A stretch of 44,963 bases of DNA from positions 1-44,963 of the forward strand of contig JAJPXQ010000021.1 in NCBI GenBank assembly GCA_021205385.1. Direction: 5' to 3'. The position numbers were made by a program, and so were the translations under genes. Source of the stretch: Lachnospiraceae bacterium (GTDB taxonomy: Bacteria > Bacillota > Clostridia > Lachnospirales > Lachnospiraceae). Positions 16,854 through 25,511 of the stretch are shown in pieces; the stretch's first letter is position 1; each line of letters opens with the position of its first letter. A model generated the notes under the pieces. It did not search any database and had not been told where the DNA came from. It saw nothing but the letters and a program-made list of their open reading frames with translations.

Positions 16854-17610
16854 CGCTGCTCATACAATGGCTGAGCAGATCACGATATTCCTGTTCATAG
16901 CCAAAGAATTCGACATCTTTTTTATATTTGCGGAAGACCTTCCTGGCGAGGTCTTCCGTATAATAATTTCTCCAGTCGCCGTACTCCACGCGATTGTATA
17001 TTCTGATCGGATCGAAACCATATTTCTCCTGGATCGGCCTGTACTCCTCCTCCAGCCGTTCCATTTTCCCGATGAAATCAAACGCGGGCCTTTTCGCCCT
17101 TCCCGCAAGCAGACGATACTGGCTGCGGAAATGCCGGTCTGCAAAACGATCCGGAATTTTCAGAACCTGCCCGACAAAATGCTCGAAGCCCTTGTCCTCC
17201 TTCATATAGCCGCCCAGATATTCATCAAAGTCCAGAACTTTCTTTGTCTTTCCAAGGAATTTTCTGTCCGCGTGATATTTGCTCTCATAGCAGGAAACCA
17301 GCCTCGAAAACGGATTCCGGACAAAGGTAAATTTGAACCAGTCCTCGTCCGAGAAAAGATCCTCCCGCATCCGACTGTGATCATCAAAATAGTGGATCGA
17401 ATAATCGTCCGCAACATCTTTTTTGCGCAGCATACTGACCTTGATCGAGGAGCAGGCTGCCTTGGAATTCATAAGATAGGCGACCTTCTGCTTTTCGTCC
17501 ACAATATATTCCCGTTTCTCCGGCGTCCTCCCTGTTGCAAGATACCAGGCGTACCATACAACTGGATATTTCTTTATCCTCTCACGAAAACTGCCAAACA
17601 GATTCTTCAT
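16828..17610 (-). CDS. Sulfotransferase family 2-like protein
   Basis: A 260-aa protein resembling the carbohydrate sulfotransferase (sulfotransfer_2) family. YLMNSKAACSSIKVSM (about 45-60) matches the 5'-phosphosulfate-binding loop, and FTFVRNPFSRLVSCYESKY (about 93-111) the 3'-phosphate-binding RxxxxRxxS-type motif. It would transfer sulfate from PAPS to a glycan. There is no signal peptide; it would act on the cytoplasmic face on a lipid-linked or activated sugar. It is the last gene of the minus-strand polysaccharide operon and its ATG (with AGAGGGGG upstream) lies inside the end of the pyruvyl-transferase gene (29-nt overlap). The 3' end overlaps the NifK-like gene. Confidence 0.75.
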   Translation of the reverse strand: MKNLFGSFRERIKKYPVVWYAWYLATGRTPEKREYIVDEKQKVAYLMNSKAACSSIKVSMLRKKDVADDYSIHYFDDHSRMREDLFSDEDWFKFTFVRNPFSRLVSCYESKYHADRKFLGKTKKVLDFDEYLGGYMKEDKGFEHFVGQVLKIPDRFADRHFRSQYRLLAGRAKRPAFDFIGKMERLEEEYRPIQEKYGFDPIRIYNRVEYGDWRNYYTEDLARKVFRKYKKDVEFFGYEQEYRDLLSHCMSSVTVSSSVH

Positions 17611-18748
17611 TATTTCCCCCTCTTTTCAAGGACGCTCCCCCTTCGGAATGCCTTTCGCAACCGGCCAGCGCCCGGTCAATCTGCGCAAGCGATTCCTTCC
17701 GCATCCTCTGAAGGCGCCCGGAAAGAGCCGCCTGGTCCACTTCCGGTTCCACACACTTTTCAAAGTCATCCGGGAGCATACTGTCCCACAGATGTTCCCG
17801 CGCATCTGTTTCAGACAAAAGCTCCTCTATTTTCGGATATCTGGCAATGCTGCAGAATCGCTTCGCAAAAAGCAGCGAAAATACCGTCCCGTGAAAAGTC
17901 GTTGTCACACAGCAGGCCGCTCCGGAGACAAGTCCGGCAAAGGCAAGCGGGGAAGCGTTCACCACCTGATCGGCAATAGGGATATCCATGCATGCGGACA
18001 CAATCCGGTATTGATGTTCTCTGGCAAAATGCTGGATGACCCGGCTCTCCTCCTCCGTCAGCCCATAGGTATAGACAAGCATGTACGCTCCTTCGATCGC
18101 CGGAATCTCAGCTGCATTTCTGAATAATTCCCGATCCACCAGAAGAGTCGGGTCACAGGTAATCTTCGCCGCACAGCCTGTCAGATCGCCGATTATCTCC
18201 TGCGATCGCCGATCCCTTACAAGAATCGCGGAAAACTCTTTCAACGCTGACACAGCCTCCGGACAATCGGCAAAATCAGTCGTCTGTGCGTTCCCGATGC
18301 TGACCGAAACTGCTACTTTGGGAATATCATGCCCAAAATCCGCACAAGTATAAAACGGCACGTCAATATTCGGATTGGCAGGATTCCAGATTTCATCGCT
18401 GCCGCATACGATGCAGTCCACATCGTCCAGTTGTTCCGGGCTCACCAGGGTAAAGCGTTCCCAGGCCTTCTGGTAAAGCGGGAACTGCCGTCTGTAATAC
18501 TGGTTTTCCTTTTCAATCTGCTTCCGGAGTACGGTTTTCTTCCGTATAAACCGCCACAGTCTGCGAAGCGGATCGCAGGCTTCCTGAGGCCGGTTTGTGG
18601 TAAAAAGCGCCAGATTTTCTTCTTCTGTCATGCGCTGTACAAATACAACCTCATGTCCCAGCGCTTCCAGACAGCTCTGCATGGCGAAGGCCTGAAGATA
18701 AGACCCATAGTTCAGGCCGTCATATACGGTCACGACAGCGATTTTCAT
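17582..18748 (-). CDS. Polysaccharide pyruvyl transferase family protein
   Basis: A 388-aa member of the CsaB/WcaK-type polysaccharide pyruvyl transferase family (PF04230). The N terminus KIAVVTVYDGLNYGSYLQAFAMQ is the typical first strand and NYGS loop; VDCIVCGSDEIWNP (about 105-120) and TTFHGTVFSLLFAKRF (about 275-290) are the other family signatures. These enzymes add ketal pyruvate, or in some cases other modifications, to surface glycans using PEP. It sits between the flippase and the sulfotransferase, and overlaps the latter, so it likely decorates the same glycan. A role other than pyruvylation cannot be excluded in this broad family. Confidence 0.82.
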   Translation of the reverse strand: MKIAVVTVYDGLNYGSYLQAFAMQSCLEALGHEVVFVQRMTEEENLALFTTNRPQEACDPLRRLWRFIRKKTVLRKQIEKENQYYRRQFPLYQKAWERFTLVSPEQLDDVDCIVCGSDEIWNPANPNIDVPFYTCADFGHDIPKVAVSVSIGNAQTTDFADCPEAVSALKEFSAILVRDRRSQEIIGDLTGCAAKITCDPTLLVDRELFRNAAEIPAIEGAYMLVYTYGLTEEESRVIQHFAREHQYRIVSACMDIPIADQVVNASPLAFAGLVSGAACCVTTTFHGTVFSLLFAKRFCSIARYPKIEELLSETDAREHLWDSMLPDDFEKCVEPEVDQAALSGRLQRMRKESLAQIDRALAGCERHSEGGASLKRGGNNEESVWQFS

Positions 18749-18764
18749 TCTCTTTCGTACCTCT

Positions 18765-20072
18765 TCAGATCATTTTCAGGAATCCGATGATATGTGCCGG
18801 ATTCAATGCTTTCAGCTGCCAGCGGAATACCTCCCGCCCGTCCTCAAAGAACAGATTAAAGAACCACAGGGACACGGCCTGCGTGATCACTGTGGCCGCA
18901 GCCGCCCCGTACATCCCCCACAGACGAATTCCGACCACATTCAGCACTACATTGAAGACGACACTGACAATCTGCGAGTATGTCAGCAGTTTTCCTTTTC
19001 CGATCACCGCAAAATGTCCGGAGCGCAGCGCCGCATTGTACATGAAAAACGTTCCCAGCACAAGGACCCGGTACACCGGAAAGGCTTCCGCGTACTCCTC
19101 ATTCAGGAAGCGGAAAAGAAACGGTAATATGAAAAATGAGAAGGCAACACCCGCAATATAGAGCCAGGTCATGGCGCTGGAAATACTCACGTAACACTTT
19201 GCATATTCCTCATGGTCCGTCTCATAAAGACTCAGAAGCTTCGGATATACCGATTCCCGGATCGGGGAAATGGCGATCTGCACGACGTTGATCAGGCTGG
19301 CGGCAATCGAATAAATTCCCACCTGCGCATAGGTCATCATTGCTCCCAGCATGATGCTGTCGCAGCGATTATAGATCGTCCCGCAGGCAAATGCCACCGC
19401 CAGCGGAAAGCTCTCTGCAAGCATTTTTCTGTGAAGCCCCCAGTCCATGAGCTTCAGGCTCTTACCGCCAAATTCGATGCTGTACTGACAGCTTATAATG
19501 ACCGTACTGATCACGGTAGAGGTGAGCGCGATCAGCGCCAGCGAGGTAAGCGGCCAGTGAAGATACACGGCCAGCAGCTGCAGGACGGATGCGACAAAGG
19601 CCGCCAGATCCGATGCCACCACAACTTTCCGGGATTTCAGCAGGTATTCAAAACGGTTCACCATGCCGAATTTCAGATTTCCGAGCGCCATGTTCAAAAG
19701 AAGCAGGAAGAAAATAACAGAAAACTGAAAATCTCCACCATAGACATAGATAAACACCGTTCCCGCCAGAACCGAAACTGCCGCCAGTAAAATCCTGGTC
19801 ACAGTCGCCGTCACCACAACCACATCCGGCTCAAAGCCCATGTATTTCTTTTTGACAATTCGACCGTCGATAAAAGTGGTTATGATCTCGAAAACAGCCA
19901 CAACGCTGACCGCATACTGGTAAGAACCGTAGCCCAGCGCACTGTAATAGTTGGCGATTCTTACAGAAACGACCAGGTTCAGCGCCAGCAGAAACACCTT
20001 GTCAAACACCATCCATGCCGTGTTCGAGAGAATTTTTATAAAATCACTGTTTTTATTTCTGTTCAGCCTCAT
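18765..20072 (-). CDS. Wzx-type oligosaccharide flippase
   Basis: A 435-aa, strongly hydrophobic protein with about 12 predicted membrane segments, of the MATE/MVF polysaccharide-flippase group (Wzx/RfbX-like). The N terminus ILSNTAWMVFDKVFLLALNLVVSVRIANYY... is characteristic. It would flip undecaprenyl-linked oligosaccharides across the membrane. The start overlaps the stop of the NudC gene as ATGA, so the two are translationally coupled. The pyruvyl-transferase gene follows after 16 nt. No polymerase or glycosyltransferase lies in this window. Confidence 0.85.
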   Translation of the reverse strand: MRLNRNKNSDFIKILSNTAWMVFDKVFLLALNLVVSVRIANYYSALGYGSYQYAVSVVAVFEIITTFIDGRIVKKKYMGFEPDVVVVTATVTRILLAAVSVLAGTVFIYVYGGDFQFSVIFFLLLLNMALGNLKFGMVNRFEYLLKSRKVVVASDLAAFVASVLQLLAVYLHWPLTSLALIALTSTVISTVIISCQYSIEFGGKSLKLMDWGLHRKMLAESFPLAVAFACGTIYNRCDSIMLGAMMTYAQVGIYSIAASLINVVQIAISPIRESVYPKLLSLYETDHEEYAKCYVSISSAMTWLYIAGVAFSFFILPFLFRFLNEEYAEAFPVYRVLVLGTFFMYNAALRSGHFAVIGKGKLLTYSQIVSVVFNVVLNVVGIRLWGMYGAAAATVITQAVSLWFFNLFFEDGREVFRWQLKALNPAHIIGFLKMI

Positions 20073-20908
20073 GAAAACAGCGGTCCTCCCGCCTTAAACA
20101 CTCCGATCATCTCGCGGGTCAGGCTGACGCCGTCGTCATCAAACGGAATCTCATCGCGGCGGAACCATTCGCCCACCGAAAGCTCCTCCGTATCAAGCCG
20201 GACAGACGCATCCCCGTCCACCTCGCAGAAGAATCCGCAGAGCAGCGTAGATGTAAAAGACCAGGGCTGATTCTTATAATAGCGGATATTTTTTACTTTC
20301 AGGCCGACTTCTTCCATCACTTCACGCTGTACTGTCTCCTCCAGCGTCTCTCCGATCTCCGTGAAACCGGCCACCAGCGCGTAATTCGCGGTCCGTCCGG
20401 GAGCCGGCGCATATTTGGTCAGCAGAATCCGGTCCGCATCTGTAACCGCCACGATCACTCCCGGGCAGATCTTCGGATAAGCCATGTAGCCACAGTCCGG
20501 GCAGCGCATCATCCGTTCCTTATGATCCGGCACCATCCTTTTCCCGCAGCGTCCGCAGTAACGATTGCTCCGATACCAGTCGGCAAGCTGCATCCCCGTC
20601 TCTCCCGCGAATGCCCGGTAGCGGGGCTGCACACCGCGCATGAGGCTGATCTTCTGCCAGTCATAGCCCTGCGGCATTCCATGGAGCTCCTCTCTCATGA
20701 GGAAGAAACGCTCCCTGTCGATGCTGAAGAGATAGGTAAGATCCACATCCTCCTGCCCGACCTCGGATACCTTCGGGAAAGAGAGCTCTCCTCCCTCGCA
20801 GCTGCACAGCAGTTCGCCGCCGCGGTACACCAGCAGCCAGTCATCCGGCAAGGGCTTCTGCTCCTCATAGTGATTATCATATTTCATAGGTGCTATTTCC
20901 TGAATCAT
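20069..20908 (-). CDS. nudC: NAD+ diphosphatase / RNA deNADding hydrolase NudC
   Basis: A 279-aa Nudix enzyme with NudC architecture: an N-terminal domain, a zinc ribbon (CGRCGKRM...CPDCGY, about 118-142) and a Nudix domain with GFTEIGETLEE...REVMEEVG (about 181-202). The NudC-specific motif SQPWPFPxS appears as NQPWSFTSTL just after it. It hydrolyses NAD(H) to NMN and AMP, and in E. coli removes NAD caps from RNA. AGGAGG lies 7 nt before the ATG. It is the first gene of the operon that continues into the flippase, an unrelated function; the coupling is probably historical. Confidence 0.92.
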   Translation of the reverse strand: MIQEIAPMKYDNHYEEQKPLPDDWLLVYRGGELLCSCEGGELSFPKVSEVGQEDVDLTYLFSIDRERFFLMREELHGMPQGYDWQKISLMRGVQPRYRAFAGETGMQLADWYRSNRYCGRCGKRMVPDHKERMMRCPDCGYMAYPKICPGVIVAVTDADRILLTKYAPAPGRTANYALVAGFTEIGETLEETVQREVMEEVGLKVKNIRYYKNQPWSFTSTLLCGFFCEVDGDASVRLDTEELSVGEWFRRDEIPFDDDGVSLTREMIGVFKAGGPLFS

Positions 20909-20938
20909 CGCGCTTCCTCCTGCTCGTACTCAGCTACC

Positions 20939-20967
20939 ATTTTATAACCAGCATTCCAATTTGTCCA
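20939..20967 (-). promoter_or_regulatory. Sigma-A promoter of the nudC-flippase operon
   Basis: On the minus strand TGGACA (20962-20967), 17-bp spacer, TAAAAT (20939-20944). The start would be near 20932, giving a leader of about 24 nt. Confidence 0.55.
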
Positions 20968-20986
20968 CCCAAAGGAAAGATTTCTC

Positions 20987-21015
20987 TGGTATTTATCCGG
21001 GAAATCTGCTAGAAT
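20987..21015 (+). promoter_or_regulatory. Extended -10 promoter of the sortase gene
   Basis: TGC-TAGAAT (21007-21015) is an extended -10 element; the -35 (TGGTAT at 20987-20992, 17-bp spacer) is weak. It lies 16 nt before the sortase ATG, leaving only a short leader. Confidence 0.45.
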
Positions 21016-21030
21016 GAGCTGGGTGATATT

Positions 21031-21885
21031 ATGAACAAGAAAAAGAATGGAAGAAAATCCAGAAAATCAATTTCCTTTTCTCTTGACCGGCGTCAGAAGC
21101 GGCGTCTTTTCGCGCTGGGAGAAGGCCTGGTACTCGGACTGTGCGTCTGCCTCGTAATCTTCTGCGGCTGGAAGCTCATCTCGATTATCAGCGAATACGG
21201 TTCCGGCTCGAAAGAATACAATCAGCTCGAACAATACGTGCTGAGCGATGCGGTGAGTCCTGAGGACGCAGATGACACCGGCGATGACAGCGCGGATGCG
21301 GATTCCGAAACGGAAGATGATGAATTTGTCATGCAGCGCATCGACTTTGCCTCGCTTCAGGCGATCAACAACGAGGCCGTCGGCTGGATTGAGATTCCGG
21401 ACACGAAGATCAGTTACCCTGTGGTACACACCACGGACAATTCCTGGTATCTGACGCACACCTTCAGCGGCGATGCGAATTCTTCCGGATGTATTTTCGT
21501 TGAGACGGCAAATTCCGCTGATTTTACGGACCTGCACACGATCATCTATGGCCACAACATGAAGAACGGCTCCATGTTCGGTACGCTGAAACAGTACAAA
21601 AAGCAGAGCTATTACGAAAATCATCCATACATCTACATCGATCTTGAGGATGGCACGCACTGTTACCAGATCTTCTCCTGCCATGAGGCGGAGACCACGG
21701 ATATCTCCTATACAATCGGCTACGCACAGGATGATGTCTACCAGGCCTTCCTCGATGAGCTCACAGCATCCTCCCTCTACGATACCGGGGTGAGCGTCAG
21801 CACATCAGACTCTGTGATCACGCTCTCCACCTGCACCAGCAATGGGACGAAGCGCTTCGTGGTTCACGCAAAGAAGCTGTACTAA
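21031..21885 (+). CDS. srtB: Class B sortase
   Basis: A 284-aa sortase B. A basic N terminus and one membrane segment (about 27-52, LFALGEGLVLGLCVCLVIFCG) anchor it, an acidic linker (about 73-100) follows, and the sortase domain spans about 105-284. The catalytic His is in IYGHNMKNGSMFG, the Cys in TLSTCTSNG, and the Arg in TKRFVVHAK. It joins substrate proteins with a sorting signal to the peptidoglycan cross-bridge or forms pili. No sorting-signal substrate is visible nearby, so it is likely a general class B enzyme. It is followed by a terminator. Confidence 0.92.
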   Translation: MNKKKNGRKSRKSISFSLDRRQKRRLFALGEGLVLGLCVCLVIFCGWKLISIISEYGSGSKEYNQLEQYVLSDAVSPEDADDTGDDSADADSETEDDEFVMQRIDFASLQAINNEAVGWIEIPDTKISYPVVHTTDNSWYLTHTFSGDANSSGCIFVETANSADFTDLHTIIYGHNMKNGSMFGTLKQYKKQSYYENHPYIYIDLEDGTHCYQIFSCHEAETTDISYTIGYAQDDVYQAFLDELTASSLYDTGVSVSTSDSVITLSTCTSNGTKRFVVHAKKLY

Positions 21886-21899
21886 GCACGAAAGACCGG

Positions 21900-21933
21900 A
21901 TGGCGCTGCAGACATGGCAGCGTCATTCTTTTA
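21900..21933 (+). terminator. Intrinsic terminator after the sortase gene
   Basis: ATGGCGCTGC pairs with GCAGCGTCAT (one G-U pair) around a 7-nt loop, followed by TCTTTTATTT. Only about 30 nt separate it from murL and no clear murL promoter is seen there, so some read-through may feed murL. Confidence 0.8.
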
Positions 21934-21963
21934 TTTCATAAAAAGCAAAGGGGACCCTGTTTT

Positions 21964-23358
21964 ATGAAAACTTACGAAGCCTGCCGGAGGGATTTCCCCT
22001 CCTTCTGTTACGAAAGCTTTTCCTGCGAAGAAGAGCCGGAAGTCCTTCGGGTAACCTATCACTTTGACATCCCCGGACTTGCCTCCTTCTCTCCTGCCTG
22101 GACCTTTCCGAAACCGGACAGAGCCCCGGCACGTCCGGAAGATGACGAAACCCTCAGGAACATGCTGTTTTCGCTCGGTATGGTCGAGCTTATCAGCTAC
22201 TGGAAGATCGCATGCCCGCCAAAGGTGATCGTTCGCGCGGGCGCTCTTACAGAAGAGCAGATTCGCTGGTGGAAGAAACTCTATTTTCTCGGACTCGGCG
22301 AATTCTTTTATACAAACAATATTGATGCCGATTCCGACACCTTCATGGAGATTTGTGCGGAAGGTCCGGCTTTTTCCGGAACCAGGCAGGCTCCGGAAAA
22401 AAGGAACGGCTGTCTGATCCCGGTCGGCGGCGGAAAAGACTCTGCCTGTACGCTCGAACTGTTGAAAAAATCCGGGCTTCCGCTGAAGACCTATATGATC
22501 AATCCAAGAGGCGCAAGCCTGAACACCGTCAAAGCCGCCGGCTTTACACCCGCGGACCGTCTTGCGGCCGGGCGCACACTTGACGCACGAATGCTCGAGC
22601 TGAATCGTGAAGGCTATCTGAACGGACATACCCCCTTCTCTGCTCTGGTAGCTTTCTCTTCGCTGATTGTCGCTTATCTGCATGGGCTGAAGTATATCGC
22701 ACTGTCAAATGAATCGAGTGCAAATGAGAGCACGGTGGCCGGGAGCAAAGTTAATCACCAGTATTCCAAAAGCTTTGAATTTGAACGGGATTTTCATGAA
22801 TACGAGGAACGCCATATCGGCAGCGGCGTCTACTATTTCAGCATGCTGCGCCCGCTGTCCGAATTTCAGATTGCAGAATACTTCTCCAGGCTCACCGCCT
22901 ACCACAATATTTTCCGCAGCTGCAATGTAGGCAGCAAGAAAGACATCTGGTGCGGCCACTGTCCGAAGTGTCTGTTTGTCTTCCTGATCCTCTCTCCTTT
23001 CCTGAGCCATGCGCGCCTTTGTGAAATTTTCGGGACCGATATGCTGGAAGATCCTGCGATGCTGGAAGATTTCCGGAAGCTGACCGGGCTGGCGGCCGAG
23101 AAGCCTTTTGAATGCGTCGGCAGCCGCGATGAAGTGAACGCTGCCATCTGTCTCACAATCGAGCAGATGGAGGCCTCAGGAGAGAGTCTTCCCCGACTGC
23201 TCGCCTGGTACCGGGAGCAGCCGCTCTACGCCGCCTCCTTCCCGCAGCGCCATGCCTTCGAACGCCGTTATGATCCGACGCACCTGCTGCCGCCCGCTTT
23301 TCTTAAAATATTAACCGATGAATGCTATGGAGGAGAACTGCCATGCTGCGCCGACTGA
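21964..23358 (+). CDS. murL: UDP-MurNAc-L-Ala-L-Glu epimerase MurL
   Basis: A 464-aa protein recognised as MurL, which epimerises the terminal L-Glu of UDP-MurNAc-L-Ala-L-Glu to D-Glu in an ATP-dependent reaction. The PP-loop-like ATP motif PVGGGKDSACTLELLKKS lies at about 156-174, and ALSNESSANESTV (about 248-260) and CGHCPKCLFVFLILSPF (about 338-354) are family-type segments. The adjacent, overlapping MurD2-type ligase gene strongly supports the call: MurD2 adds L-Glu and MurL inverts it, replacing the MurI/MurD route. The RBS (AAAGGGGA, about 10 nt) is moderate. No truncation. Confidence 0.88.
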   Translation: MKTYEACRRDFPSFCYESFSCEEEPEVLRVTYHFDIPGLASFSPAWTFPKPDRAPARPEDDETLRNMLFSLGMVELISYWKIACPPKVIVRAGALTEEQIRWWKKLYFLGLGEFFYTNNIDADSDTFMEICAEGPAFSGTRQAPEKRNGCLIPVGGGKDSACTLELLKKSGLPLKTYMINPRGASLNTVKAAGFTPADRLAAGRTLDARMLELNREGYLNGHTPFSALVAFSSLIVAYLHGLKYIALSNESSANESTVAGSKVNHQYSKSFEFERDFHEYEERHIGSGVYYFSMLRPLSEFQIAEYFSRLTAYHNIFRSCNVGSKKDIWCGHCPKCLFVFLILSPFLSHARLCEIFGTDMLEDPAMLEDFRKLTGLAAEKPFECVGSRDEVNAAICLTIEQMEASGESLPRLLAWYREQPLYAASFPQRHAFERRYDPTHLLPPAFLKILTDECYGGELPCCAD

Positions 23359-24671
23359 AAGAACAGATTAAAGGAAAAAAGGTGCTGATTCTTGGCTTCG
23401 GGCGCGAGGGACGCTCTACCCTGCGCAGAATTCTGGAGGTCGGCGGATATCGCACCCTTGCGATTGCCGACCAGCGTGCCGCCGATCCGGGGACAGAGAT
23501 CCCGTTTCTGTCCGGAGCGCACTATATGGACACTCTGGACGACTATGACCTGGTCTTCAAAAGCCCGGGCATTGTCCTTCCGGAAGATCCATCCTCATAC
23601 CGCTGCCGCGTGACTTCTCAGATGGAACTGTTTCTTGAAGAATACGGCGCGCGGACGATCGGCGTCACCGGTACCAAAGGCAAGAGCACGACAACAACGC
23701 TGCTCTATCACATTTTGCAGGAAGCCGGGCGCGACGTGGTGCTCGCCGGCAATATCGGCATACCCGCCTTCGATATCCTCGAAAAGATCGGTCCTGAAAC
23801 GGTACCGGTCTGCGAGTTTTCCTGCCACCAGCTCGAATATATTCATGTCTCACCGCACATCGCTGTCCTGTTGAATATCCACGAAGAGCATCTCGACCAT
23901 TACGGCAGTTTCGAACGCTACGCTGCGTCCAAGCACCAGATTTATCTGCATCAGAAAGCGGGGGATCTGCTTTTCTGCGGTGCCGATGTTCTGCCGGAGA
24001 ATGGGAATTGCCAGGCGGATATCTTCAGCGTCTCTGATCACGATGACAATGCTGCTGTGCGCCTTGACGGAACGCAGATCTCCTTCGCGGGGAGAAGCTA
24101 TCAGATTCCCACTGAGGGTTTCCACATGCTCGGACACCACAATCATCTGGATGTTGCTTTTGCTTATGCTATATGCTGTGTCATGGGTTTGAGCAATGAG
24201 GAATTTGACCGCCCTTTACGGTCCTATGAACCGCTGCCGCACCGCCTGCGCTTTATCGGCGAGCGCGACGGCATCCGCTATTATGATGACTCGATCTCTA
24301 CGATCGGCGATACGGCAATCCAGGCACTGAAAAGTGTCCCCGCCGTCGGCAGCATTCTGATCGGAGGCATGGACCGCGGCATCGACTATGATGACCTGAT
24401 CGAATTTCTCGCGAACCATCCGGTTCCGCACATCATCCTGATGTATGCGACCGGGAGGCGTATCCTCGATGAGATCAGAGAGCAGTATCCGGACTTTCCC
24501 GGGCAGGAGCGCCTGCTCTATGTGGAGACGCTCGCGGAAGCCGTCGCGCAGGCCAGAGCTCTGACACGCCCCGGGGAAGCCTGCGTCCTCTCACCCGCTG
24601 CGGCGAGCTACGGCATTTTCAAGAATTTTGAAGAACGCGGGGACGTATTCCGGGAGCTGGTGTTTTCCTGA
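23343..24671 (+). CDS. murD2: MurD-type UDP-MurNAc-L-Ala glutamate ligase (probably MurD2)
   Basis: A 442-aa Mur ligase: N-terminal Rossmann domain (KKVLILGFGREGRSTLR), central ATPase with GVTGTKGKSTTTTLL (about 110-124), and C-terminal domain with DDSISTIGDTAIQAL and IGGMDRGIDY. The ATG at 23343 is used because GGAGGAG lies 8 nt upstream; the frame is open further 5' but without a better site. It overlaps murL by 16 nt. Being paired with MurL, it is expected to be MurD2, which adds L-Glu rather than D-Glu; that specificity is inferred from context, not visible in the motifs. Confidence 0.88.
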   Translation: MLRRLKEQIKGKKVLILGFGREGRSTLRRILEVGGYRTLAIADQRAADPGTEIPFLSGAHYMDTLDDYDLVFKSPGIVLPEDPSSYRCRVTSQMELFLEEYGARTIGVTGTKGKSTTTTLLYHILQEAGRDVVLAGNIGIPAFDILEKIGPETVPVCEFSCHQLEYIHVSPHIAVLLNIHEEHLDHYGSFERYAASKHQIYLHQKAGDLLFCGADVLPENGNCQADIFSVSDHDDNAAVRLDGTQISFAGRSYQIPTEGFHMLGHHNHLDVAFAYAICCVMGLSNEEFDRPLRSYEPLPHRLRFIGERDGIRYYDDSISTIGDTAIQALKSVPAVGSILIGGMDRGIDYDDLIEFLANHPVPHIILMYATGRRILDEIREQYPDFPGQERLLYVETLAEAVAQARALTRPGEACVLSPAAASYGIFKNFEERGDVFRELVFS

Positions 24672-24681
24672 CTACAAAAGA

Positions 24682-24715
24682 GAAGGCCTCCTGCCATGAT
24701 CGGCAGGAGGCCTTC
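24682..24715 (-). terminator. Strong hairpin terminator, mainly for the N-acetyltransferase gene
   Basis: A perfect 14-bp stem (24682-24695 with 24702-24715, 6-nt loop). On the minus strand it is followed by TCTTTTGT, a U-rich tail; on the plus strand the tail is poor. It lies 4 nt beyond the N-acetyltransferase stop and 10 nt beyond the murD2 stop. Confidence 0.8.
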
Positions 24716-24719
24716 AACA

Positions 24720-25478
24720 TTAAATGGAGATACCAAATTCATCCAGCAGGCCCTTTTTAAGCTCTTCACAGTTCCGGTAGACAGTTTTCTTTATCTCTCC
24801 GTTTTCCCTCCGGGTAAATTCCATATCCAGCAACGACTTGCTGCCGTCCGGTGTATAAATATACAGAACTCTTTTCCGGGTGAAAAGGCCTTCCGGATTC
24901 GTGGCGGCAGTGAAATTCAGCGGCATAAAATCAACCTCCCGAAACAGATGATCCTCAAACTGCAGGATTCCTTCCCACTCTCCCCTATGCAGGCGCTCGA
25001 TCCGATAGTCTGTATCCACCGTCGTCACGCGGAAGGTATCGCCGTATATCTCCTGCACCCCTTCCCGCAGGTGCACAAGCCCCTTCGGTCCCGGCCCGCC
25101 GTAACCGACATCGCAGTAATACCTCTTTCCCGCCTCCCGTACTATCACTCCCATATGGGCGACCGGCGGCAGGGCGGGACGATTCCATATAATACGCACT
25201 GCGATCGGATAAGCGTCATAGCCAAGTTCCCGCAAAAGCGCCAGAAACAGGCTGTTCAGCTCGAAACAGTAACCGCCCCTTTTCTGCACAATAATCTTGT
25301 CAAACAGCGCTTCCTCCGCAAGATCCGGCACCTGGTGGAAATCGTACACCGTCAGATTTTCAAACGGGATATGTTCCAGATGCGCGCGGATCAGCATCGA
25401 CAGCTCTTTCTCCCCTGTTGTATCGGAGACTGCCAGCTTCATGCGCTCAAAATAGGCTTCCTTCTGTACCTGGTTCAT
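24720..25478 (-). CDS. Arylamine N-acetyltransferase
   Basis: A 252-aa NAT-family enzyme that moves acetyl (or other acyl) groups from CoA to arylamines or hydrazines. The Cys-His-Asp triad is visible: Cys in KRGGYCFELNSLF (about 70), His in VAHMGVIVRE (about 109), Asp in YYCDVGYGG (about 123). The family length is about 250-280. In gut bacteria such enzymes can act on aromatic drugs, but the physiological substrate is not evident. It is likely co-transcribed with the upstream lipoprotein gene (33-nt gap). Confidence 0.92.
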   Translation of the reverse strand: MNQVQKEAYFERMKLAVSDTTGEKELSMLIRAHLEHIPFENLTVYDFHQVPDLAEEALFDKIIVQKRGGYCFELNSLFLALLRELGYDAYPIAVRIIWNRPALPPVAHMGVIVREAGKRYYCDVGYGGPGPKGLVHLREGVQEIYGDTFRVTTVDTDYRIERLHRGEWEGILQFEDHLFREVDFMPLNFTAATNPEGLFTRKRVLYIYTPDGSKSLLDMEFTRRENGEIKKTVYRNCEELKKGLLDEFGISI

Positions 25479-25511
25479 AATTTCCCTTTATCCCCTTCCC
25501 TTGTTCACACA

